In this document: positions 1-11,985 of the stretch, piece after piece
Layout: every line of letters starts with the position of its first letter
How positions within the stretch are numbered: position 1 is the stretch's first letter
DNA from: Syngnathus acus
Lineage: Eukaryota > Chordata > Actinopteri > Syngnathiformes > Syngnathidae
Reading direction: 5' to 3'
Length of the DNA stretch: 64,000 nucleotides
Assembly (NCBI RefSeq): GCF_901709675.1
Contig: NC_051104.1
Location: 4,137,501 to 4,201,500 of the forward strand
The notes under the pieces: generated by a model
Seen by the model: the letters and a program-made list of their open reading frames with translations, nothing else
Database searches by the model: none
Told to the model about the DNA's origin: nothing
Made by a program: the position numbers and the translations under genes

Positions 1-1214
1 ACAACATTAAAATGGGGCAAAGCAGAAATTGTGTTTAAAATTTAAAGTCTTGCCCCGAGCTACGTGGCTCCCCTCTCTCACTGTCATGCATGCAGGATTG
101 TCGGAAGGTGATCGAAGCCCTCAACCTCTCCTTCTGCTGTTTCTTATATATAAATTAGAGCATATTTGCTGGAAATCAATGAGATTCAGGTTTTTTTCTG
201 TATTTAATTACAAGAGCATGGCGAGTGACCTGAGCAGCAGCGGCTGCCAAGCGCAAAGCGAGCTAATGTAAAGCAAATCCTGTACCTGGGGAGCAGCAAC
301 TATTCAGGCTAATCCACCCGCCTTGAGGCTTCTGCTTAATAGGGACACCACGGGCCAAGTCATTGTCCTCTCTTGCACCCTACCCTACAGCATGCCGCAA
401 AACCACACACTGTAAATATTTCAAGCGTATTGTGAGCTTGTCTTCATTTTAAATCTGTCAAAACCATTGTTACAACTCTCGTCCCTGAAAAGAGATTTGA
501 CTGGAGGTTAGCTTCGACAACAACTATAAATAAACGGTGGAGAGAATCCGGCGGTGGATTGCCGTGGTTGTATTATCAAACACCTTTTTCCGCAGGCCTG
601 TCATTTGGCACCAGCTAACAGGGGAGCAATAGCAGCTGTCAGCAGCAGCCCTTTACATATCTATCCTCTCAATACATCTCATTGGAAGCAATTCATTTTA
701 CCTGAGGCACTTTTGTCATTGCAGTCAGATTCTTCCATTATGTGTGTGTGCACGCGTGTGTAGATGTACACTGCTACATGTACGCACAAACAGTGTGTCT
801 CCAGGTTTCCCTCTGCCCTTCGTGTGCACTCATGCATCACATACGTGCGAGTGCGAAAGCGCCGTGTATTTACACACATGTTTACCCCTGCTGCCATGGG
901 AGCCCGGAGTACGCCAGAGGCGGTTGGGGTTACACAGCGGGGGATCGAGTTAGTGAAGGCCTGCCTGGGTAAACTCACTGATTATATGTAGCATTAATTC
1001 ACACCCCCTTGACCTTACTACTCAATTTTTACTCCATCGCTCATAGTAAGGCTAGAAGAGACTCATACATTCTAATCTGCGGCTGACACACGCCTTAGCT
1101 CCGGGCAACACGTGTTGAGTCAGTACAAATGTTTTTAAACACATTGCGAAAATAAAATGTATAAAAAAATATGTATAGAAAAAAAATTATATGTATATTC
1201 ATGTCTGTGTAGAT
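1..1214. other. intergenic, no gene seen
   Basis: No reading frame here resembles a protein I recognise. The stretch holds a GT-rich patch near 740-770 and AT-rich sequence near 1140-1200. Parts between about 300 and 700 have the even composition of noncoding conserved DNA, but I cannot test conservation here. Confidence 0.5.
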
Positions 1215-1533
1215 CACATGTGTCAAAGTCAAGGCCCGGGGGCCAGATACGGCCCGCCACATCATTTTATGTGGCCCGCGAAGACAAATTGTGCGTCAAA
1301 TTTGTGTGTCATTACTAGAATTGCAAATTGTCTTCACTTTTAATAATATCTTTTTTTTTTTTTAATATTTGGCCAGTTTTTACTCGTCTGATTTGAAAAC
1401 GAGTTGTCAGTTTGTTTTGTAGCTTTTACTGTATATAATATGAGGTGCTCATACATTTATTTGGGTTGACAGTCATAATGGCCTTCCGAAAGAAGCTATG
1501 ACTACAATGCGGCCTGCGAAAAAAAAAAACCTG
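1215..1533. mobile_element. hAT-like MITE, copy 1
   Basis: A 319 bp non-autonomous element flanked by a perfect 8 bp target duplication, GTGTAGAT, at 1207-1214 and 1534-1541. It is clearly the same family as the copies at 55486-55793 and 62885-63217, sharing the left end (CACA-GTGTCAAAG form) and the GGCCCGGGGGCC block. The 8 bp duplication and the CA...TG ends with a GTGTCAAA inverted repeat fit hAT transposons. This copy has lost most of its right inverted repeat, going from a poly-A run straight to CCTG, yet keeps the duplication. It has no coding capacity. Confidence 0.85.
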
Positions 1534-1541
1534 GTGTAGAT

Positions 1542-2178
1542 GTAGTATGTGCCTTTAAGAGGCGGGGCTTAGTGGGGTTCTATTGTTCAATAAACCGCTG
1601 AAAAGCGCATCAGTGACTGACTTTTTTTTCCCACGTTAGGGCATTATAGAAAGTGTATATCCTGTAAACACTGGAGTGAGATCATGTCGTCCTTGCGGGT
1701 ACATTCTTCAGGCTATACTAAATTATTCCAGTCTGCGAGGCTTCGGTGTGACTGTCACTTACCTGTCTGGGCGGCAACAGAATTGTGTAGCGACAAAAAG
1801 TTTGCAAAGGAGAAATGTGAGTATTAAAAGCAGCAATGTTCCGATTTGTCTTCGCTGCCCCCCCCCCTCTCCCTTCTCCCTTCTATCTTTAACTCGCTTT
1901 CTGCACACTTGTGAAGACATCCTCCAGTCGGTCGCCTTATATAAAATCTACAGACACACCGGCAGAAATGAAGCGTCACTTTCGGTAAAATGTAGGCCCT
2001 CCGCGCAGATAGCCCACTAAACATAGCCTGCTTGGTTCAACATCAACTTCAATTTGAGGAACCTCAGAGTATTTTGTTCCTGCATGTAGCAATTAGGATG
2101 TCAAATCAAACTTGGAAAGGCAAACAGCAGAGCAAGCCCGCACGCTGCTATTTCGAGCTACCACGTCTCTGTCTCGAG

Positions 2179-2217
<39 letters not shown>

Positions 2218-5200
2218 CTCCCACACAAGCCAGCTCCAGCGCCTAACGATGATACAAAGTTTCTGAGTGAGAGAGTTCCTCTATCCCTCACATGGACACA
2301 CACACAAACAGTGTCATGGAAATGATCACATCCCCAAACAATTCAAGTTCCTGACCCAGTAATCCACAGAGCCATAAATCGGGGTTTTGGGAGAGCGCCT
2401 GACCTCTGACCCTTCCAACACCAGGCCCGTCCTTACTGTCAGTCAGCTCTTTATCTTTCCCCTGACCTCTAAACATTACGCAGACAACAACAGGGCAATG
2501 CCTGAGTTTCTATTCATTCGATTGTTGTCAACAAAGTTTCTCACCATGACATCAATATATTTTCAAGTCAGATATATTCATCATCTGATATATTTTACTT
2601 ATTGGTAAATCAACATATCAGATATATTCCCATGCAGTAATTTGAAAAGTGGAGATAATTTTCATTTTTCTTTCTATGGGCCAACGAGAGTCAAACCTAA
2701 AAATAAAATGGGAGTAAATTTCCGACAATTCATGCCGAATGCGGCGGAACAAGAGTAAACTGAAAAATATTGATATGAAACCTGTTTTGTCTCTTCAGCA
2801 GCACATTGAACATGAAGGGGTTTGAAAAGCACAACCACATGAAGGCTTCTTTTTACCCCTGTCGCTTTTATTTCAAACTTCCTTTTGCCTTTAATGTTCA
2901 AACGCTGTAATTTATAATGACTTCAATCTCATTTTGTAATAACAGGCTCTGAAATGACAGCATTTTGCTTCACTTTGTGAAACTGTAACAAACTTTAATC
3001 AGCATACCATTGCATGAACTATTTAAGTGGCGAGTGCTATGCCAGTATTTTCTTTTTCTTTTTTTTTTTTAAATAAGGCATTTTCCAACACAGCCACTAA
3101 GTGGAACAGGCACCCTGGTGTTTGTCTGCAAAGAGGGAGACGCTTGAGAATTTGGAGGCGAGCAGGGCCACCAAGGGACATTGGACTCACACCGGGTCAC
3201 TGCTTCTCAGGTCAACCCGCCTCCCTCCCCTTTTGGTCTCCTTTCAACCTACAAAATGCCACGAGCAAGACTATTTCTCAACTTGGCAAATGGATTCACG
3301 CGTCCAGTTTGACAAGGCCCTTAAGCTGCTATGGAGAAGAATAATCTTATTTCCCAACCAAAAAGAGTATAATATTTCTAGATAAAATGTAGTTTTATAT
3401 TATTGTTGGTAAACCTCAAAAAAAAAAAAAAAGAATAATTTTCACTGCTAACCCAGTTAATATCTTTGACATCTATAATGGCACTGGATGAGTTAAAATA
3501 AGAATGTTTGCTGCTGGTATCACACAAGGGCACAGAGAAAAAAGTCCCAAAAATAGGGTATTGTGGCAATAATTGACAGTTATTTAAAAAAAAAAAAAAA
3601 AGTTGCTATCCGCTATGATGTTTACACATTGTGAAGTGAATGGAGCTTGGCATTCTTCCCTAGCTTAGTACTGCTTATGTTAGAGGATATTATCCACCTC
3701 TGTAAAGCCTCCTCCCAATGTGATGACAAGCTGCCGAGTAACCCTTCACACAGCTGGAAACTCGGGGGCCCAGACTTTAGAGTCGTGCGCCCGGCCCCTC
3801 GACGGAACCCACGCCAGCCAGCCAGCGTACAGTTACTTTGCTCCTTAGCCCCTCCCTCCTCACCTTCCCTCCTGCGCTGCCTGCTTTTAACACTAATTTG
3901 CTATGACGTAGAAATTCAAATAATGATGTTCAGTTTTGTTTCAGAGACATTATTGGGACATTGTTTATGTTTGGCTTTGTTTACAGTGTTCATCAATGTT
4001 GTTTTTCCATGCAGCTTTTTTGTACATAGTGTATAAGTAGGTCACTTTTTTTTTTTTTTTTTGGATATGTTGTAATTGTGTCTACCGGATGTGAGTGAAC
4101 GCTGGCGCGACTTGTTGCCGCTGCTCTCCGGTCATTTTTTATGCTATTTTATGTCTGAGTGAATAAAATGCGTTATTATTATTATTATGTTGTCGTGCAA
4201 AATTGTGACCTCAGATCTTCTAGTGAGGGTCAACCTACGGAAGCACGACTGATTTACATCCTTGCCTCTCCCTCAATTGCTTTTGAGAGACGCAGAAATC
4301 TTTAGGGTACAACAGCATTGGGGTAGTCCACGAAAGAATAGTAGTGCAAAAATGCGAACAAGACGAGGGAGAAATGAGAGGGGGGGTAAGGGCATACAAA
4401 AAAAGGGGGGGGGTGAGGTCACAAGGGCAGTGCAGGGCGTTCCCAGTCAGCGCTGTGTAAACAGGCCTCCTCCTGGAGTGGACAGGTTGCGGGGTTGGGG
4501 TGGGGGGGGTGAAGTCTTCCACGGGCCACTGAGGCTGTCAGCAGAGTAGATAACTGATGGCAGGAATGTGGCATTTGTTCTCCAAAAGAGAGAACAGGAG
4601 GACGAGAGGCAAGAGTGGGAAGGGGGAGGAGCTCAACTAGTGGCAGAAAGCGGGGGCCACCAATTAACATCTACTTGATGCATTCATACTTGCGGGCCTC
4701 TGGCTCCTTAAGAACTGCAGCTGCATTTGTGCTGGCAGGCAGCTCCCTGCCCTCCCTGGCCCCATACGTTCACATAGACATGGCTTGAACCACACAAAAA
4801 CAACACGACAGTACACTGCTCTCCTTGTCTAAGAGGTTAGTCATTACTACTCCCAGGCCGGTAGTTCTCTGGTGATCGTTTAACAGGGTCTTGATTTTAA
4901 ATTCATTAGTGTGGGCTGATCAACATTAACATTATTGGACATGGTGTGACAGCATTGTCAAAACGGTCCCAAAAAAAAAATTTGACAAATGCTACTACAC
5001 TTTGCACACTTAGACAAAATACTTAAAAATAAATAATAATAATAAAATGGAACGAACATTAGGGTCAAGTGGGTTAGAAAGAAAAAACAAATATGGCCCA
5101 GCATTTAATGATTTGGAGTCAAATGGACGAGTCGAATTATTCTTCAGTAGGTATTGAATTTTTGAAAGTTTTCCAAACTTGCACTGTCGATAGTTTGTCA

Positions 5201-6619
5201 GCACAACTCGAACAAAAAGTAGCGCTGCATCAGCAGATTCCTTATTAATTCTAATCTCATCCGCTAACATTATGTAAGTTTCCTTATCATCAGCTGTTCT
5301 TTGAAGCCTTCTTACGCCAAAGAACTTGACATTAATTGTGGTAGTTGATGGCAGGCAGCAGTGATGTGATCTCTACAGTCTCTGTGTGTGTCCTACAATC
5401 TGAAGACTCTCATTGCCCTCTGAACCCAAAGCAGTTCTTAGCCTGTCCTCACATCAGGAGCATGTAGAGTAAAGATTGTTTGAGCTGACCTCAAGTCTGT
5501 TTTCTAAAGAACCTCAGAGGTCTCCATCCATCTGCAAATGGAGAAGCCATCCTTGTGTTCGACCCTCCTTTTTCCACCACCCGCCGTGGTGGCCTTTGAG
5601 GCCAAGTGAAGTGTAAACAAATCCAATATACGCTGCATTGTAAGGCACCCCGAGGATCCCAAAAAAGTAACTCCAGAGGTACAAATCACTTCAGGTCACG
5701 GTTTGCTTGCTTTTTCTTTGCTCTATTTCCCTGGGGCTAGCCAGCCAGCACCGCCATCATACACGTTTATTTACATTTGGACCGCTTAGATTGATTGAAT
5801 GAGCCTCTTTTTGGTTCAGACCTCCACTGGTCTGCTTAGCGGTAAACCAGGACATCTTTATACTCTGAAGGAATGCTGCACACACCCCATTCCTTCACTC
5901 GGAGTGATATCTTAGTCAAGCAGTCAGGATGCTCGCTATATTTCAGGGAGGAGACCATAAGGCAAGCATTTGGACGAAACACAAAGTGGTGGAGGGAGCT
6001 GATTGGTTGACACAAGGAACAATTTTTGGGTTATATTATTTCCTGACTAAAAATAAACTACAATGTATATGTTCATAAACAATCATAAATACCACCGGGT
6101 ATTCTCCTATTGTTTATAATTTTGCATGCCGCCATTGTAATCAACATTTGGTAAAAAATAGAACTGACATTATTCAAATGTGTTAGTTTTTTGAAAGCGG
6201 TTGTGAAAAACGTCACACGATTTCCTATGACGTTCTTCGCGACAGCCCCCTATCATATATCAATATTTGGGAGCGGTTACAACTCCCATTTGTCTCCATT
6301 TCTTCTCACTAACCACCTGCAGTGCAATCGTTGAACAGTTATTTCCTCCAACACGTTGGAGGCGGACACTGTTGCGTAAATAGCAACGTGCAAACTCTGT
6401 TGCAGGTCAGAGGGGCATAGGACAACTATCCATATCCTGGACAACACCCTCTCCTGACCTGGCAGGCACTTATCAGGTCAGAGTGGGTTCAGCTTCAGGG
6501 CGTAACCAACTCACTGTCTGTATGGTTCATACGGAATTAGGAAAGATATGAGGAATGTGTCATGTGTTGTGAGGAAGTGGGAAAAACAATCTGAATATAT
6601 CTATCTATCTATCCATATA
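1542..6619. other. intergenic, no gene seen
   Basis: No supported gene. The stretch contains a CA microsatellite (2182-2215), several poly-A or poly-T runs, and a sequence at about 4080-4190 ending in AATAAAATGCG followed by a TTA microsatellite, which looks like the 3' tail of an old retroposon. A TATC microsatellite at about 6597-6614 precedes the fold-back element that follows. Confidence 0.45.
2182..2215. repeat. (CA)n microsatellite
   Basis: About 16 CA units in a row. Confidence 0.95.
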
Positions 6620-6808
6620 CAGGACTGTCTCAGTAAATTTGAAAAGTTCTTTATTTCTGTAATGCAATTAAAATAAAAAAATGAAATTAATAAATGGCTT
6701 GCAATATTTCAGTTGATCTGTAATGAATCCAGAATGCATGTTGTTGTTTTTAATTGCATTACAGAATATAAAAAACGTTATCACAATATTCAAATTTTCG
6801 GAGACAAA
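6620..6808. mobile_element. fold-back MITE
   Basis: The left arm (about 6624-6675) and right arm (about 6750-6806) are imperfect reverse complements. TGTCTCAGTAAATTTGAA on the left pairs with TTCAAATTTTCGGAGACA on the right, and TGTAATGCAATTAAAA pairs with TTTTAATTGCATTACA. I recognise a very common teleost repeat of this kind, with a TGTGATAA(A)GTTC motif and an ATCTGTAATGAATCCAGAATG core. No coding capacity. The superfamily is uncertain. Confidence 0.7.
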
Positions 6809-6816
6809 CATATTAG

Positions 6817-6817
<1 letters not shown>

Positions 6818-6886
<69 letters not shown>
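6818..6886. repeat. (TG)n microsatellite
   Basis: A GT/TG run of about 69 bp directly beside the fold-back MITE. Spurious reading frames on both strands are produced by it. Confidence 0.95.
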
Positions 6887-6888
<2 letters not shown>

Positions 6889-6889
<1 letters not shown>

Positions 6890-9800
6890 AAAGCAGCAAC
6901 ATGCAAGCATCTGCCTGCACACGAATAAGAGATTACCGTATGGTCCAATGACTCTATTCAGCCCAATATGAAGACGAGTACTTGTAGATGGCGGTTGCTC
7001 CAGATGCATATCGCTTCAGTTGACTTTTGGGGTAATTGGGTTTGACACCACTCGGAGAATGATTGCCGCAAAACTCGTGTAAGCAGCATAGCAGGCTGAC
7101 TAGTAGCATTGTTTGAGGAGGCGGCAGGAAAATACCCTTCAAGCACGGCAGTATGATTACCATCTGTGCTTCTCAGCCTTTTTTTGTCCATCCTGTCATA
7201 TGTTCTAAACTTGTCCATTTATTTATTTAACAATTAGGATTCTTGGAGGGCTGACAGACTGAGCCTGTCCAGGCAGACAGCCACAAATGAATTTCACTCA
7301 ACTGTGTGAACGCTGAGTGTTGAGCGTTCAGTGAGCTAATATCGTTCAAATAGTTCCAAGATGTTCAGCTACTATAAGTCCAAATATTTAGATTTGAAAA
7401 GGGTCAACAAAATAGAGTGATGTCACAGATTCCAGTATGGGGGCAAGGGAATTAATATATTTGTCATTTGATAGTTACGCAATATGTTCATCGGGGTAGA
7501 ATATCTAAATAAACAGGCAGTGTAAATCAAGCATGACGTCATGAGGCAACATCTGCCGCGACGCATTTCTCAGCACAATATAGGGGACGAAAGTGAGTGT
7601 TGAGTGTCAAACTTCACACCCCAGTCCCAATATTGCAGCACTCCCCAAAACACAGGCGCCATACCACTTGTGCTATGGCTCTGACACTAGCTCCTGGCAA
7701 ACACCACCCACACTGGAGCCGGGAGTCTGCCACTGCTTGCTTTACTTTGATGCTGTGGCTGAGCTGAGGTCGACCAAGTCTGGCGCAATACATTGTCATC
7801 TCACATCGTGTTACCTGTGATGGCTTATGAAAATCCAACATTTTGTTATTGAACAACTTGAGGCAAGACTACTTTATTTGTTTTATTATTAATTATTATT
7901 ATTTATTTACTTAATTATTTATATTAAAAGTACATGATTAAACAAACATTAAAAGTAGTTAGAAACTAAAAATTAAGAATTAAAAAAAGAGTTAATAGAG
8001 ATAATAGAAAAGCAAAGTCAATAAATAAAAATTATCTCCCTGAAATTAATGTACAGTACAAGTTATGGAAAATAATTTGATTTGTGTGATATATATTTTT
8101 GTGGTGGTCAATGAGGCCCCCACTTTAACACATTTGAGTATTTAAGGTTGATGCCAATATTAAAAAAATAAGGGTTGGTTTCTTCAGGGTCTTGTTAAAT
8201 TCCTTATGCCTGTCTGATAACATTGGACAAAAACATATTTTGCAGCCTTCACGTACATACTGATGTTCCACATATGTCAGAAAAGCTGGTTGCATATACC
8301 CCAAATAAATCGGGGTAGACAGTTAAACTTTTATTAGCTATCAAAGTTACATATCTCAACGAGGCAGGGCCGTGTCACATTTTGACAATCAGAACCTTTG
8401 CAAATCAGCACCTCCGTTTGTTATCCGCGTAGGAATGTCGGGATTCAGACACGCAAAGTCCCATTTGCTGCTTTCTGTCACGCTCTGGCACACACCACAA
8501 ACCAATTAAATGAAAATGACAGTTTGAAGACTGATTTGTCATCTCTTCAACTCCATCTGTCAAGGATTAGTGTATGCATACGGGCAATGCTGTCATTGTT
8601 TGAACAAAGTTTCATTATGCCACTTGGATACTTTTAAGTTCAATTTTAACAGACTTAGTTTAGGTAAAAAAAAAAAAAGTTTTTTTTTTTAAAATTCTAA
8701 TTTGCGACAAAACCAAATATTTAATTTCATTTTTTACAACTGCGTGTACAAACATCTTGTTAGGTGTGGTCTGTGACAGCTTTGAGAACTATTTCAACCC
8801 GATGCCTGAAATTGATGGCGAAGATACACTCCTCAATTATGCATTAGGCAGGCCAGGCCAGTCAGCACCCCAGGGCCCCCGTTCACCTCCCTCCCTTGTA
8901 CTCCCACCCTCAGTCCCACACACACACCCGTATTGTACGGCCAAATACAGTGATGATGTTCCCTTCGCTCAAAGGTGAGTAAGGCCTATTGATTTGTAGA
9001 CAGAAAGCCCCCACTTCTCATCTTCTCTGGCCCCAGCTGCAAAATGGATTGGGGGCTGAAAAAGAGTGGTGGTGGTGATGGGGAGGGGAGAGAAGGCTGT
9101 TAGCTGGAGTGAGGGGTGTTGAAGGAGACACAGAGAAAGAAATAAACTGGCTCGGAAGAAAAAAAAAAAAAAAGAGGTACTGGTGCTTTTGTTACTCTGT
9201 CAGCATTGATGACGTCACCCCCCTCCCCCTCTCCCCTCCCTGAGGACAGAGTGAGGAGGTAAAGAAAAATAGAAAAGTTAAGGGGAGGAGAAAAGTAGCT
9301 GGTGGTCTAAGAATCCGCTACTTGGAGAAACCCTAAATGCATATTTGACCTTGAACAATTTGGGGATTTTATAATCTTTTTTTTTTTTTTCCACAATTGA
9401 AATATTAATTATTGTAATCTAGTTGTCCATCTAGTTGGAACATAATATGCTGGATTGGCATTAATGTCAGACACCAGTGAAGTGAACCAGAGCAAAACTG
9501 AGATAAAGAGCATTGTCTCCCCATTTGTCTTTACTCCATCCACCGATGGCTCCCCTAAGTGGACTCGCCATTGATAATTGCACAATGCTTCCCTTCCTGT
9601 GTAACAAAGGCTCCCCCAACCAGATGGCAAATTAATGCCAATTGTTCCAAAACAATGTAGACGTCTGATGACAGACGCTCAGGGCGCACGCTGGAGACGA
9701 CAGCGAGCCGCTGTTTGGATTGGGCTTTTTTTCTATTCAGCCTCCTCCTGTGCCGCACACCCGCACGCAGCGAGGGGTGAGGAAGAATTATTATTTATTA

Positions 9801-11882
9801 CTCACGTCGTTGAACGCACATCCACCGAGTTCAAATTGGTCTGTTTTGATAGACAGCCCAGTTGGCCGTAATGTATTAAAGCACCACTGAATATATGTCA
9901 TATTACAATTTCTTTTTACTTGGCTAATTATAAAATTGTTTTTTTTTTTTTTTTGCATGGACATATAAGCGACACTATTTGTCATGTCTCCCCCCCCCCC
10001 TACCCATGACTTTCTGTCTTTCCCTAACTTACTCCTACTCCCATCAGCGTACTCGTCTATCGACCTTGACTATTTCCCCTGCAGCAATGATAGGATTATG
10101 TCTGACATGTTTAAGGAAGTGGCAGTCTCGAGGAGGCAGAGAATGAGACAAGACACACACACACATGCACATTCCTGATGGCAAGCCTGCCTCAGCAGCC
10201 ATGTGTAGCGATGCAGGTTTCTGCAATTTGTCTGTCAGTCTGTCATGGTGCTGCTGAAATTAATCTGAGTGCAAAGACAGCATTAGAGATGAGCCAGAGA
10301 GGTTTTAGCGTTATCATTACAAATGTCAAACAAAATGACAGGGCAGCGATGATGCCATTGGCCAAAGGCCTTTTGCTTGATTTAGACAAGGAATTAGTCC
10401 ACTTTGTCAAATGGAAGTGCACAAAGAGGTGAGCAGTTATTGACTTGCTCGGTGGTGTGAAGGAGAAGATCTTTCTCCTGCGCTGTATTTGTCTGTCATG
10501 AATATGATGAATGACGCTGGAGAAGTAAATGCAATCTCCAGCTCACCATTTTCATCTTGAATATCGCAACAGCTAAGTCAAATTCCAGCAGAGTGACTTA
10601 ATTGGAGGGTGAGTTTTCTTTAAAAGGGAAATGGCGGCAAGAAATGAGATTGCGGAAGTAAGTAGGGCCTCATTGGGTCAGTAGCTCCTCATATCCGCTT
10701 TCCTCGACTTTCCGCATGAACGACTGTCTTAAACTACGGCTAGCGTGTTTTATGAGTTAACAAGTCAGAACGTGTCACTGTTGCTACAGATGGGGCAAAC
10801 CTTTTGCCTGCCCACAAAAGCTGCCATTCATCAGGTATTATATGATGTCACGGTGCAGTAAATCATAGATGTTGAAAGAATTTCAATGCGTCTTTGAAAA
10901 TCATACGTCTGCGCCGGCAAGTTTGATTTGTGGCGCGGGTGTTAAATTAGGGCATTTATCAGATTCACGTAAAAAAGTGAAGTTAAATGGATAGTTTGAA
11001 AGCTAAGAGTGGCTCCGTCTGGGGATGAAGGGATGAAGCGAAGCATTTGCAAAACATCTACTTAAGATCAACTAAGGTACAATTGTGAGGTACGGTTTAG
11101 GGGCGAATTATAGCCTGCAAGTATTCCTCTGCATTTCGTAGAACTCAAAGACTTGCAGTCAGACAGTCGTCGACACTAAGACCTTGCAAAATGTATCCAC
11201 AACAATGGCTGCTGAACTACTTACTCCCACTCTGTCCTCAGGGCTTTACCTGTAACTGTGAGACATACGGTAAGAAGACCATTCTTGCAAGCGGTAGAGG
11301 GTGAGGACTTTTTTACCGATTGCGGATTAACCCCAACAGCGGTATGTGATGCCATGCTTGCACGGATGGCAATTATTAAGACGATTTATTGTACTTTATT
11401 CATCCTCGAGGGGATTTTGTCAGAAAGTGGGTGCTCTACAAATATGCGGCAGTTGTGAAGTGGCCTCTCTTTGTATCTACACGTCTTAGGCTACCTCGTT
11501 GAAAATAAAAGATATAAAATGCAAAATTGATAGCTTGTTATACAGTATACTCCTCACACGGTAGAACAATTCAACTTTATAGCGGTGTTTATGTCTGCTG
11601 TGTGGTTAGCTGTTTTCCGGTTTCAGTTTGCTGAAGTACTGTATTTCGCTAGCAGTCAAGCTGATGCATTAAAAAGGCCCGTAGACCAGAAGGTAAGATA
11701 ATCAATCTTTATGACAGGAGAGAGAAAAGGTAATGACGTCAGACAATAGCTTTGGGGGGTTTTTTCCCCCTTGATGACAATGGCAGCATACTGTTAAGTC
11801 ATTCCCTCCCATGGACGGCTATAGATGTCAAAGATGTATTGTTTTTTTACAGTTTTAATTTGGATGGTTGATTTTATAGTTG
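6889..11882. other. intergenic, no gene; possible noncoding element
   Basis: No supported gene. Full palindromic CRE octamers (TGACGTCA) occur at 7534-7541 and 9210-9217. The part at about 10180-10620 has low repeat content and contains short homeobox- and TCF-like words such as CTTTGTC, ACAAAG, ACTTAATTGG. It reads like a vertebrate conserved noncoding element, but only an alignment could show this. Further CRE octamer at 11734-11741. Confidence 0.35.
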
Positions 11883-11985
11883 TAGAATAGAATAGAATAG
11901 AATAGAATAGAATGCCCTTTGTCATTTTACAACTTAGTTGTACAACGAAATTCAGATAGCTGCTCCCTTCTTAGTGCAAACATTA
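11883..11985 (-). mobile_element. L2-like LINE 3' end
   Basis: On the minus strand this reads GAATTTCGTTGTACAA, then AATGACAAAGGGCATTC, then a run of TTCTA units. That order, a tail ending in a short tandem repeat, is the usual 3' end of fish L2-type (Maui-like) LINEs and of SINEs that borrow their tail. Only the last ~100 bp are present, so it is a 5'-truncated copy. Confidence 0.7.

Noticed and set aside
3647-4036. 129-codon frame in the left intergenic region
   Set aside because: Low-complexity hydrophobic text, no family resemblance and no splice context.
6668-7009. Frames made of Thr-His or Cys-Val repeats
   Set aside because: They are translations of the TG microsatellite.
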